DNA from: Cycas panzhihuaensis
Taxonomy: Eukaryota; Cycadophyta
DNA length: 64,000 bases
NCBI GenBank assembly: GCA_023213395.1
Contig: CM041465.1
Coordinates: 69,261,741 to 69,325,740, forward strand
Direction: 5' to 3'
Every line of letters starts with the position of its first letter. The stretch's first letter is position 1. The notes below the pieces were generated by a model. The model was not told the DNA's origin and ran no database searches. It was given only the letters and a program-made list of their open reading frames with translations. Below, one piece after another: positions 22,762-33,844 of the stretch. Position numbers and translations under genes: made by a program.

Positions 22762-23371
22762 AGTAAGACACATGTATTTGATTTTGACAAGGGTAAACAC
22801 GGGCCTCCAGGGGGTCATATATATAGAGTCATATGATTGTAACCCCCGTGCAAGGACACCGGCTTCCCATATATACGATGTGACATATGATTTTGATGTA
22901 TATATATAGATGGAGAAATTGGTGTCCCATTTTAATGTGAGATGACATGTATATTTTGTTATGTATGTTATAGATGTTTTGTTATATGATGTACGTATTT
23001 CCTTCCATGCATGACTATATATCTAACAGGAGCACACACGTCCACCATGAGTAGAGGTGATAGAGAGGTGTGAGGTTAGAAATAGAGCGACACGCATGTC
23101 CATGGAGGAGCATAACATGATATGCAAAGAAAACACCAGGCGAAAGAGAGGAGTAACGATACTCCAAAGCGTCGTCCTAATTGAGGGATGCCCAAATAGG
23201 AAGACAAAAGCCCCAAAAGGATATGGGAATATGGGTTCCATGGGAGGAACCAGAAAGAAACGGGAGAGGCCATCTTAAATTGCGATTCCACCCGTAGTTG
23301 GGAGGAATGGGAACAACTTAAGATGGTAATTTAAGCTCATTTGGGAGCGTGGTGAAGGGATCGCCGAGGGT
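22762..23371. other. Region between antisense gene and integrase
   Basis: AT-rich with TATATA strings at 22820-22910, in contrast to the GC-rich sides; probably the 3' untranslated part of the antisense gene. No conserved protein seen. Confidence 0.4.
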
Positions 23372-24583
23372 TCATGCGTAAAACTTTTTAAGGAATTTCT
23401 CATTGATAGCCTTTTCAAATTCCAGGCCCTCTAAGGTGGCGATCCTGTATGCGCCGTTGTCGAGGCTCTCGAGAATGACGAAAGGACCGACCCATTTAGG
23501 CCTAAATGTGGTTAGGCAATCGTAGAGATATTCCAACTTGAGGACGTGGTCCCCAAGGCATAAAAGACGAGCATGAAGATGTTTGTCATGACTCCTTTGC
23601 AGGCGGGCTTTCGAAGCAAGATTCGCTTGATAAGCCATTAAGCGCCTCTCATCTAGGGCTTCGAGATCTAGGAGATGAGCCTGGTGGATAGACTCCTCAT
23701 CGATAAGACCTCTAAGGGACACCCGTAGAGAGGGGATCTCCACTTCCAATGGGAGTACCGCCTCAGTTCCATAGACTAAAGAGAATTGAGTCATTCCAGT
23801 AGCTGTGTGGATAGAAGTGCAATAGGCCCACAAAGCGGAAGGGAGTTGGAGGTGCCAATCTCTTTGAGATTGTGTAATGATCTTCTTTATAATGTTAACA
23901 AGGGTTTTGTTAAATGATTCAACTTGTCCATTTGTTTGGGGGTAATAAGGAGATGAGGTCTTATGCGAGATCTTGAATTTCTCATAAACCTCGTCCATTT
24001 CCTTGTTACAAAATGGGGTTCCATTGTCCGTGATTAAGACATCTGGAATCCCAAAACGGCAAACAATGTACTGGTAGACGAAGGTAGTTATCGTCTTGCC
24101 AGGCGTAGTGGACAGGGGGATTGCCTCTGCACATTTGGTTAAATACTCAGTAGCAATCAAGATGTACTTGTGCTGCGCGGAAGAAGGTAGTTATATGGTG
24201 CCAATGAGGTCTAAACCCCATTGAGAAAAGGGCCATGGAGATATGATAAGGTGCAAGGCCTCGGAAGGCACATGAGAGGTATTAGCGTGCTCTTGGCATC
24301 GCCGACATCTCAGGGCATAAGCGTGGGCATCCTTGAAAAAGGACGGCCAGTAATAACCCATACGGAGGATCCTTTGGGCCATGTATTGGCCCCCAAAGTG
24401 GCCCCCACAAATGCCATGATGGCATTCACAGAGTATTTGGTCCGCTTTATCAAAAGCGACACAGCGAAGTAGAATCGCATCGAAGGATCTCTTGTACAAC
24501 ACTTCGTCTATGAGGAAGTATTATCTAGTGGTGGCGCGAATGCACAATCTAACTTTGTTGTTGGCTTTAGGGCAGTATTCCTG
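23372..24583 (-). pseudogene. Integrase of the Tat-like element
   Basis: Integrase inserts the cDNA copy into the chromosome. Read downwards from 24583: a zinc-binding HHCC region (CHHGICGGHFGG then CRRCQEH, near 24440-24290), the GLDLIG block, then the core. The first catalytic position reads ATEYLTK, with Glu where Asp is usual; the second is ITDNGTPF; the third is the Glu of GQVESFNKTL. The C-terminal RPKWVGPF and a natural-looking end (EKFLKKFYA, stop at 23372) complete it. In-frame stops at about 24524 (TAG), 24191-24193 and a few more break it, but no frameshift is needed. All pieces share the frame of protease and RT. The Glu substitution may be lineage-normal; an alignment would tell. 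Confidence 0.9.
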
Positions 24584-25441
24584 CTAAGTCAAATACTGCA
24601 CAATGTCGCCATGCCACTCGCTATCGGCGAGCGGATGAGGAAAAGTGCCTTGAACGGTCAGAATAGACTCGTCAGGGAGAGAGTCATCAACGAGAATGCC
24701 GCTCGTGTTGGGAATGGCAGCATTGGCTAACTGCTCAACCACTATCATCCCCTTTTTCGACTTCATGTTAATGACTTGCAAGTTGAACTCTTAAAGTAGG
24801 ATGGCCCAATGACCTGCCCTACCCATCAAGTCTAAACGAGTAAGCAAATAACACAAGGGATCAGATTAAACGATCACCTTGGTGGTATTACCGAGCAAGT
24901 AATGCCTGAACTTCTTGGTCACGTGGACCAAGGAGAGGCATTCCTTCTCGGTGGGAGGATAATTAAGTTCAGCAGCCACGAGCGTGCGAATGATAAAATA
25001 GATTGCTCTCTCGATTCCCGAATCATCCTCATGTGCGAGCATTGCACCTAGGGATTCATCAGTAGCTGAGGTGTACAAGATGAAGGGCCTATCGAAACGA
25101 GGAAGCGCTAACGTAGTAGCAAAAGTGAGAGCTTCCTTGAGTCCTACAAAGGCCTTTTGGGTCTTATCAGACCAAACAAAAGGGGCTCCTTTCTTCAATA
25201 GGTTGGTAAGGGGTTTGGCGTTTATGGTAAAGTCTGCCAAAAAATGCCTAAGGAAACTGAGTCTACCTAGAAACGACTTAATCTGTCATTGGGTTCTAGG
25301 AGGTGGCATGTCAAGGATTGCCTTGACTTTATCTGGGTCAATTTGGATTCCTTGCTTTGACACAAGGAAACCTAAGAGTTTGCCTGAAGTGATAGCAAAC
25401 ATGCATTTAAGTGGGTTTAAACTAACATGATACTTGCGGCA
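24584..25441 (-). pseudogene. Gypsy RNase H and connection domain
   Basis: Follows the RT in the same frame. The RT thumb gives RKYHVSLNPLKCMFA and FLGRLSFLRHF. The RNase H starts near 25110 with RPFILYTSATDESLGAMLA (catalytic Asp), has PTEKECLSLV (Glu) and ends with RHYLLGNTTKVIV. The tail, GRAGHWAILL and the INMKSKKG block, leads to integrase. Stops are visible at 25442, about 25287 (TGA within RTQ-QIK, probably from CGA), 24866 and about 24791 (TAA before EF, probably from CAA). Confidence 0.88.
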
Positions 25442-26062
25442 TCATGTGAAGATGGCCCGCAAGTCAGAGGGATGATGGGCTCTAGTATGTGAGAGACCCA
25501 TCATGTCGTCCATGAAGACCTCCAACGTGTTCTTGATGAGGTCATGAAAAATGAAATGCATGGCTCTCTGATAAGTAGCACCTGCATTTTTAAGGCCAAA
25601 TGGCATTGCCTTGTAGGCAAAAGTACCCCATGGTGTAGTGAAGGCCATCTTGTGGCAGTCTTCAGGAGATATCTGGATTTGATTGTAGCCGAAAAAGCCA
25701 TCCATTAAGGACATAACTTTGAATCCAGTTGTTCGATCGATTATTTGATCAATAAAGGGGAGTGGGAAGTTGTCCTTAGGACAAGCATTGTTAATGTCGC
25801 AGAAGTCAACACATATACAAATGGTCCCGTTCTTTTTAGCAACAGGGACAATATTCGATACCCACTTAGGGTAATCGATAGAAGAGATAAGTCCTGCATC
25901 CAAGAGCTTTTTAACCTCTATCTTGACGGTGGCTGAAAGTTTGGGATAGAGAGGACGCTGCTTCTAGCACACAAGGTGAGCGCCAGGAATAGTCATGAGG
26001 TTATGGATGACGATGGAAGGGTCAATTCCCTTCATGTCGGAGTAGTCCCACACAAACACATC
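25442..26062 (-). pseudogene. Reverse transcriptase of the Tat-like element
   Basis: Copies the element RNA into DNA. The N-terminal part before the first Met at 25903 is readable in frame (VKKLLDAGLI). Motifs: DFCDINNACPKDNFPLP (Cys where Arg is usual in VDFRDLN), SLMDGFFGYNQI (first catalytic Asp), MPFGLKNAGATYQR, and the catalytic box VFMDDMMG, where most gypsy RTs have YVDDM. Stops at 26063-26065 (TGA, probable CGA origin) and 25964-25966 (TAG, probable CAG origin) lie upstream. Frame is identical to protease and integrase. Confidence 0.9.
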
Positions 26063-27470
26063 TCAGAATTCCTGTAATAGAAGGGAGTATTCCCTTACTT
26101 CATCAGGAGTACACTCTGCCCCTACCTTAATGATCTTACTCGGGGCAAGGACTATGTCCTGAGTTGCCTCCATACACATGGCATTCCCCTCCTCGAAACG
26201 GAGGGGGGCAAGGTCAACGGGAGGAGATGAAACGGAGGATGGGATCAGGTTGGCTAACGTAGATCCAATTGCCAGGATCTTCTGGTGGCCAAGTTTATGG
26301 TGACTAGAAGGTAAGTTGGGTGTGGAGCCTGCTAAGTTCTCTAGCAAGGCCTCGTCGTCCTCAAAGTAGTCCACCCCATGGATGACTTAACTTCAAATGG
26401 ATGAGGTACAGGATGGCCTAGGAGCAACAGGACCAGGATGACCTGTAAGCTGCCCAACATCCCTAAGGGACTCTAAGGGAGAGTCAAGGAGAGATCCCTC
26501 GTAAGAGGCAGGAGGGAAACTCTCGATGCCATCACTCGTGAGAGGTGATGGGAAGGAAGAGTTAGGACCCTGACAGTCCATATGCGCAATGACATGCGAC
26601 ATGAGAGGGCGATCAGGCTCTATGACAAAAGGGATCCTACGTTGAGACCTGGAACGAGAAGAATGCCCCCCACTAGCGCGAAGGAAAGAAACCGGGTGAG
26701 GAAGGTCCTCATCCTCACTATAGGACCCGTCGTCACCAAACATGGTGAGGTATCTATAGCTTTCGACGCCGATGGGGGTAAAACGAGTCAAATCAGAGGA
26801 AGAAGATGCAGGATCTTCTTCATGGCAAGAGGAATCAGGAATACCAATCGAGCAGGCCAAGGCATGATTAGAAGGGCCTTTACTTCCCTTCGTATGGCCA
26901 TGGCTTGCCTGGGTAGATGGTCTAGTTTGTTTTGCGAGCGGTCGCTCACGGGAGACAACTCTCATTTGTCTATTATGGACAAACTTAAGTTGCCCCCAAT
27001 GGGTAGAACACACGGTTCCCATTTGGTCAAGCCATGGTCGACCCAGGAGGAGGTTGTAATCAACATCTACATCGAGGACAACGATATCGGCAAGGATGGT
27101 CTTATCCTCAAGGGTGAGAGGTATCGAGACGGATCCCAAGGGAGTCTTCTCGCTACCATCGTAGCCTTGACATCGCCATGGAATGGGTTCTAAGGCAGAA
27201 ATGCCAAGCTCTTGCATGACGCACAAGGGCATAGCATTAACGGAAGAACCGTTATCAACGATGGTCCTTCGCAATTTACAATTGGGTGTATCTATGGTAA
27301 TCATGAAATGGAAGTTCCATTGGCGTTCCCTTCCACTAGCTGGGGGAAGATCTCTAAGATCAAAGGAGATGACAGGTTCACGACTTTGGGTTGTGCCTAA
27401 AGCGTGAACAGGCATGTCATTCAATCCTAAAGCTTCCAGGAGGAGCATATGTTACTCGAGGCAGCTTCTT
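26063..27470 (-). pseudogene. Aspartic protease and linker of the Tat-like element
   Basis: Retropepsin that would cut the polyprotein. From about 27448: ISFDLRDLP, then the active site IVDNGSSVNAMPL (Asp-Asn-Gly in place of the usual Asp-Ser/Thr-Gly), and the second flap/strand region VDYNLLLGRPWL, a strong Tat/gypsy signature. A 200-residue Ser/Pro-rich linker follows, a stop at 26393, then a Glu/Leu-rich stretch that leads into the RT in the same frame (PDEVREYSLLLQEF, then VFVWDYSDMKGIDP). Confidence 0.88.
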
Positions 27471-28362
27471 AAAACGTCCATGATGGACATCCCGGCAGCC
27501 ACGGTAAGAAGCTCTTCAACCACGGAAAAAGGCTTGCCCCTCCCTGTGGGTTGGGTAAGGGCTCTCATAAAGTTGAAGTGATCGGGGCGGACGGGAATGT
27601 TCTTGGGAAGCGAAGGAATTTCCAGAGGAACAGCTTCCAGAGGAGGATCAAGATGTGATGTAGATGCAGAGGCGCCAACTGCCTCTTTCGCAGCTTAAGA
27701 TTGAGTTAAGGCATAAAGGGGAGTGGTCTCAAGCATCCAAATTACCTTCTTTCCCTTGTTACGGGATCACGAAGGTGAAGGAGCACGGCAGTCAGGGGAA
27801 CGCGAAGAGGATGAAGAACCTCATGCACCCTTCCCTCTACCGTGCGAAGGGCGCGAATCGGGGGATCTACCTCAGTTCCGGTTGTTTCTTTGTTGAGCGT
27901 TGCGATCACGCTCCCCATGTTTGGGAAACAAATCCTTATGAACGGGTTGATCGAGATTAGGCCTCAATACCCGTCTGGGAGACGAATCGCGTGGTGGGAC
28001 ATCACGAGGGTGTTGCACCCGATAATGCGAGTCATCATGAAAGCATTCCCCATGGACGGAGCACCACTTCTTCTTAAACGAAGGATTGACTTTCCTCGCT
28101 TGAGAAGGTTGGGTACTACCCCCTTTGGGGGGAACAACATGAGAGGCTTGTTGAATTGGTTTGTTGGAGGTTGGCGATGAAGGGGTTTGGAGTTTAAGCT
28201 CCTTCATCGTTCGCTCAAATAAGCATAAGGCAGAAGTAAGGGGGTCTAAAGTCCTCTCAGTCGAATGAGAAGTACACCTAGTGGGTTGCGAAGGTTTAGT
28301 TTCCTTGGCTGGGGAGGTGCCTCATGATGTTGTGAGGGCTTAAGAGGCCTCTTGAGTCCGGC
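27471..28362 (-). pseudogene. Gag C-terminus and gag-protease linker
   Basis: Frame equals that of pol. At 28130-28050 the stretch KKWCSVHGECFHDDSHY resembles the CxxHx4Hx4C knuckle of Tat gag proteins, with the last Cys apparently replaced by Tyr (G-to-A). Basic, Pro/Ser-rich stretches follow, then a block before protease (DHFNFMRALTQPTG and KPFSVVEELLTVAAG, about 27580-27500). Several in-frame stops (for example 27872 and 27463) break it. The frame differs from that of the upstream gag, so there is either a gag-pol shift or an indel near 28360. Confidence 0.75.
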
Positions 28363-30038
28363 TTAGATCTCAACAGCCTCTAATGCTAAACATTTCGCGA
28401 TCGCGGAGTTGCACATGGTTGCCCCCATTTTGAGGACTTCCACATGTACTTCAGGGCGAAGTGCATTAACAAAAAAATCTCTCTTCAACTCCTCAGGCAA
28501 CGTGGCCTTAGTGGAGTGAAGGAGGTCATGGAATCGTCTCACAAAGTCACGATTCATTTCATCGTGACCTTGTTTGAGCGAAATGAGAGATTTCATTCTG
28601 CTATCGAATGGACAAACTACATCAAAGTAATTAATGAATTCGTCCACCAATTGCTGGAATGAAAAGATAGAGTGGGCAGGGAGACGGTAGAACCATTTAA
28701 GGACGTTGCCCTACAAGGATCGGGGAAATAGTTTTATTAGTATATGGTCATAAGCCCAGTAGTCTATACACGCCATAGAAAAACTACGCACGTGTTCAGC
28801 TAGGTCTTGTGATGAAGTTCCATCGAATTTGGGAACTTCAAGAGGGTGAGGCGGTAGATTAGTTCTTAACACCTCAATGGATAGTGGCATCGACCTATAA
28901 TCCATGAAGGGACGTACTCCTACATGGGCCATAGGGTCGACGAACGACAATGAGCAAGGAATGGATTGGGGTGGTAAACCAATCTCTCCTTGGGGAAACG
29001 CCCCTTGTTGGAAGGGGGCTTGAGGATAAACGCCCTAGAAGGGAGGTGTGTTCCCTTGCAAAGGCGTAGCGAAAGAAGTTGCGCTGGATGGCAGAAATGA
29101 AGGGTGCGGGACTAGATTCTGCCCATATGGGCCGCCATAGGTGATGCAACCCCATATGGGTGTAACGGGTCCACCCCATAAGCTCGAATATTGTTTCCCT
29201 TACCCTGCCCCCAAGGTTTAGATGCATAACCCGGGGGTAAGTAAAGGGAAGGACCACTGGATGGGCTTTGAACATATGTGGGAGCGGGTCCCACATAGTT
29301 AGTGGCAGTAGTACTAGTAGGACCTCTAGGTCTATTAGGGAATGCATGTGCCACGTTTGAGGGTGACACATTCGCTTGGCTTGGAAAAGGCATGCTAACC
29401 CCCAGCTGAGGAAAAGATACGCTGCAAACAGGTCCTGAAGAACTGGGACCATGGCTAGGAATAGAGGGTGCAATACTTGTCCCCGAAGCAAGTGTAGACA
29501 CGGCATGGGACGAGTGCACATGGACGAAAGGATTATTTGTCATAAGAGGTGTAGGTGCGGATGAAGAAGGTGCCCTACCATGCAAGGCTTCTTCAAACCA
29601 CCTGGGACATGGTTGAAGGCGAGTTGCTCGAAAGTACCCGCTGATAGCTTCAATCACGTCGGCAGGAGGGGTATCATCATAACCATAAGAGGTCGATGGG
29701 ACCTTGAACGACGAAGACCCCTCAGGGCGCTCCTTATAAGAATCACCAATCGGATGGTGAATCTCACGAAGAGGCGAGCCTTCCACTACATGAGAAGAAG
29801 GATGAAGGTTGGAGGGATGAGGCTGGTCACCTGGGTAATAAATGGGATCATCACCCTCCTGGGTGGATCCCAGAATGGACGCAGGAAACTCTTGAGTTCT
29901 TGAGACCAAGGTATGGTAGGCCCAATCGAAATGGTAGCTTTTCATTATCGAATCAGAATCCGACGACGGAAGGGAACGATACAATGGGTCTTCTAACAAT
30001 GACGATAGACCTCGCAAGTGACACGAGAAACGTCGCAT
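28363..30038 (-). pseudogene. Gag of the Tat-like element
   Basis: Structural protein of the particle. The N-terminal 309 codons (30038-29112) are Ser/Pro/Gly-rich without clear domain. A 1-bp-type frameshift near 29140 moves the frame to 28950-28363, where the retrotransposon gag core is clear: LEVPKFDGTSSQDLAEHVRSF, HILIKLFPRSL, GNVLKWFYRLP (after a stop at 28711), SFQQLVDEFINYFD, RDFVRRFHDL and RDFFVNALRP. The order and motifs are those of Ty3/gypsy gag. Confidence 0.85.
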
Positions 30039-30188
30039 GTAATGCCTTTACGAATGTTATTAGAAGAGAGAAAAGGGTATGAAATAGACACGTTGGGGGC
30101 TACCCAACTGAAAAGTAAGTCGAAAGGATCGCCTAAAAGCAAGAACACCAATAGGAAGAGAAGCGAAACTAGTTCCCTTACTGGTAGT

Positions 30189-30206
30189 TCCCTAGTATGG
30201 TCGCCA
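30189..30206 (-). promoter_or_regulatory. Candidate primer-binding site
   Basis: Reverse complement TGGCGACCATACTAGGGA begins one base inside the 5' LTR. It starts with TGG as expected for a tRNA 3' end, but it is not the iMet site used by the copia elements here; I cannot name the tRNA. Confidence 0.55.
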
Positions 30207-30207
30207 A

Positions 30208-32825
30208 TGAAATGCTTCTCGCAAGGTGGTCTCCTACGTTTAGCAAGATATAACTGTATAGAACTAAGTCAGGTTATGAGTCAGATTGACTGGCAAAGAA
30301 TCACCACACAGGGCGTCCATGCGTTGGAACGTGGATTTAGGACCTGCAATGGTGCCTAATTGCTTCTAGGTGATCTCGGGGAAGGGACGCAAGGTGAGGC
30401 CTTGGGTCATCCCAAAAGGCGAGGCCCTCCTACCCCTTGGATGGCCAGGAAGAGGAAGAAGGGACCTAAGAGGTTGCGTCTTCTCAAAGAAGAGAGAAGG
30501 TAACACGTAGGTGGGGTGTACGTAGTGTAATGTCTATGTATAAGGTAGTCAAGGGAGCGAGAAATAAGTACCTCACATCTAAGGGAGACTATTTATATGT
30601 AATAAAACAACTACGAATAAAACAAACACGCAAATGCACAGATGTGTTCCTTCCCCTTTTTTGTTTCCTACATATCTTTAATGTGCAAACATATGCATGG
30701 AAACAATGCTATAGGAAAAGGACGAAAGGGAAAAGGAGGAATACCTAGATCCGGTGCTCGAATGAAGCGTCGTGATTCCCGTTGCTTTACGCGCCTTCCC
30801 GCTCCACTTGCCATATAGGTGAGACCAGTTGGCGATGGTTGCCGTGAGCAGTCGAAGGGGGCTAACTTACCTCCCCAAAGTATGCGAAAGAAGTAAAGCA
30901 AAGTAAAGTAGCAACAAAGGGAAACGAAAAAAACAACCAACAAGAGACTAACCCGTTAACCGGCTCGTCTCGTGTGTAGCTCCGCTATTACAAGATTTGT
31001 CAGTCAAACATATAAGTTTCTCCCTCTCGGAAGAGGGGATACAAAATATATCCACTATATGTGCTTAAATATAAAAGAGCCGAAATCAAACTAAATCAAG
31101 ACATATGCATATTATTCCAAAGAAAAACTCCAAACAGGATTCCAATAAGCAACCACATCAACCGGTACCTAAAATAAAGGAGTTAGCCTTGGAATGGCTA
31201 GGTCACCCATGGAAATCCCCACGTGGCCTCAGGGAAGGAGAAATGAACTATAATGATTGGATAGGGTAGCAAGCAAAAGAGGAGAGAAACCAGCGGGATA
31301 ATGTGCAAGCACACCCAAAGGACGAGGTGTTATGAGCAGCAGATCGTCCAGTTGGGATAGGCTGCAGGTTATGAACCAACAAGTAGTGGTTTTGGGGCTT
31401 ATGCGGTGCCCAAAACTGGCAAATGTAAATCTGAAACCAACATGGCAAGGGGCTACCAACACTGGTTTAGATTTGAAGATAGGCTTCCAAGTCCCTAGCC
31501 CAGCTTCAAGGGAGGCAAAAAGATGCAAGGGGAAAGAAAAGAAGGGTTTGGACCCTTGGAGAGAAGGTCAATAAGGGGGACTAGCCCCGCCTTTCTCCCT
31601 CCACTTTTCTTTGTATCACCCCCTTTGCATAGCCACCTTAAAGCAGGCTTGTAGGAATAAGAGAGGAAGCACTATAATACAAGGTGTAAAAAACTAGTGC
31701 TAAATGAGTACAAAGTCAAGCAAAACACATAAACCAAGCACATATTCATAAAAAAGTGAGGAAAGAGTATGAATCTTAAGGCAAATATTTAAGAGTACCT
31801 TATAGCAGAGAATAAGAGTTTATTTCTACTGGAAAGTAGAGGAAAGAACCTACATTTGGCAAGGTTTGATGGTTGGTTTTGGAGGAGAGGCCACTGTGAG
31901 AAACACCACTATGGTTTGGGACCTTGAAGCTTTCTTCTTGGAGAATCCTGTGAACGCTCTTCTTTCCACCGTGTGAACTTACAAGAGGAGGCTCGAACTA
32001 CTAGTGCTGAGCCTGAGATGCAGCAATAATCTATGTAGGAAGAGTAGCAGCTGAAGAGTGTGCCTATTCTGCAGTAGGTGAAGGAGAGCTGTAGGAGTTG
32101 CATAAAAAAAAAAATGAAGGAAGAAGAAGCCAAGAATGATTGGCTTTTTTGTTTTTATCTTCTATTGACCCTTAGTGAACGTTGAGAGTCACGGGGAAGT
32201 CAAAACGCACGGGTGCCACGTGGTAGTTCTATGAAAAGAGCGGGAACTGCCGCGTCAGTTTAAAAAAAAAAAATTAAATAGACGTACCGCGGTAAACATC
32301 GCAGTACCGCTAAGTTTACAGCGGTGTAGGCCTGCAGGCAAAAATCAAGCCAAAAATGGGGTCTGGAGCTAAACAAGGAGTAAGTTAGGGCTAAACAAGC
32401 TAGGAATTGGTGCCCAGATAACTGATAAGTGGTCAGAAAAGAGGAACGGGTCTCAACCGGGGATCCTATCATACTTGGAAGACGAATCAAAGTATAAACA
32501 GGACGTTATCAAAGGTAAAACACGACTGGCTAAGGTGTCCCGAGGGCTCGTGGAGATGACATGGGCGGCTACGTACCATATGGGGTGTAGCACTCGCTGA
32601 AGAGTACCCCCACTGTGGGTCGTCATAGGTTGAGTGGCATTCGGCAGGCACATGCAATGTGATCAAGCAAGAAAGCAATGCAATCATGCAAATGGCAGGC
32701 AAGCATACGTCAGGTAATCTATCAAGCAACCTCGGTCAAACAAGAGTGAGGATGGGAGCAAGAATATATACTTGAGCTTACCTGAGTCGATGCATCCCGA
32801 GTCCATTCCTGATAGCCGGGAAACA
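30208..32825 (-). repeat. Right (5') LTR of the Tat-like element
   Basis: 2618 bp, direct repeat of 17328-19950. The patch 32262-32328 has no match in the left LTR and holds a 12-bp inverted repeat (32286-32297 and 32314-32325). Flanked on the right by CTTAT. Confidence 0.92.
32286..32325. repeat. Hairpin unique to the right LTR
   Basis: ACCGCGGTAAAC and GTTTACAGCGGT pair with one mismatch across a 16-nt loop. It lies where the left LTR has a TATA-like box. Confidence 0.8.
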
Positions 32826-32830
32826 CTTAT

Positions 32831-33510
32831 CAAAGAGGGCCTATAAAAAGATAAGAGGAGAGATTAAGGACTTTGTAATGGTTATGATTCAAAATGGTAA
32901 AATTGTCATTCCCTTAATTAGCCTAAAAAAGGAGGTATATATGATAAAACTAGATGATCCAAAAGAGGTATGAGAAGAATTACAAGAAAATCTCTTAGAT
33001 GACTAATAGTTTGAAAAAATCCTAAATTCCCCACACTAGATGATGGGCACCTCAAAATTTCTATGGCTACCATATTAAGGGTTCAATGACCTAACACCAT
33101 TAAAGTATATACATATGTCCCAAATTAAAGCTTAATAATACTAATAAACCTAGGAAACACTCATAACTTCATTGATTTTAGTGTTGCTAGAAGGTTAGGC
33201 CTTCATGTAGAATAAGAAAAATCTTTTAGCATTTTGATACTAGGAGGATATTTATTTGCATATGATGTGGAAATAAGTCATCAATAACTCTAACTTAACC
33301 ATGCATTATTCTTTACAAACTTCTATACATTCAATACTAAATGATTTAACATAATTCTAGGGATCAAATAGTTAAAAACCTTAGATATATACATCCTCAA
33401 CCATGTTGAAAATTTTATATATTTTTATATATATGGGGATTTATATTAAATATTAAGGGTAGACACTCTAAAGTCATCATAGGTACTAGTTGAAAAGATG
33501 GAAAAACTAC
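32831..33510 (+). pseudogene. Gypsy gag-pol junction and protease remnant
   Basis: Near 33040 the frame gives HLKISMATI, then THNFIDFSVARRLGL (33165-33215), the usual segment just after the protease active site (DSGSTHNFID); the active-site triplet itself is degraded. Later ILGIK (usual LGxxWL) and VEKMEKLL lead on after the insertion at 33511. Many stops. Confidence 0.75.
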
Positions 33511-33728
33511 TGTTGGAAATCAACCTACACAACAATCTTCACAAACAGAATAGAACAGCTCCATAGGATCGAACGATACCCTTAAGGTACCTCCATTGTA
33601 TTAAGAAATATTATTACAACAACGTTACATATGATACATAATATTGTGTATTTATAATACAAGTCATATTGGAAGAGTAGGACCCACTTGCATGTGGGAT
33701 AAATCAAATGTACATTAATATTCTAACA
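33511..33728 (-). repeat. Left (3') LTR of the gag-only element
   Basis: TGTTGG...TAACA, 218 bp, matching 38014-38231. The purine tract (plus strand CTCCCCCTTAATG) follows directly at 33729. Confidence 0.95.
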
Positions 33729-33844
33729 CTCCCCCTTAATGTACATTTGGGTTATTTGTATTTGCAATGCTTTGTCCTTGGAAATGTCTTGAGAATGATG
33801 TCTTCAACCTACTCCTTGTCTTCAATCTTGTAGTGATGTTTTTG

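Larger units (their letters stand above)
17328..32825 (-). mobile_element. 15.5-kb Tat-lineage Ty3/gypsy retrotransposon, TSD CTTAT
   Basis: Complete by structure: two LTRs of about 2.62 kb, a perfect CTTAT duplication (17323-17327 and 32826-32830), a candidate primer site inside the right LTR and a purine tract inside the left one. On the minus strand the order is gag, protease, RT, RNase H, integrase, then a region with a plus-strand gene, then a second RNase H before the 3' LTR. The large size, gypsy pol order, extra RNase H and antisense extra gene are known traits of the plant Tat lineage (Ogre/Retand relatives). Gag and pol carry stop codons, so it is not autonomous. The LTRs differ by about 5% by eye, mostly transitions. 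Confidence 0.92.

Noticed and set aside
27183-27407. Plus-strand frames over the protease region (26582-27407)
   Set aside because: Complement of a clearly conserved minus-strand protease and linker.
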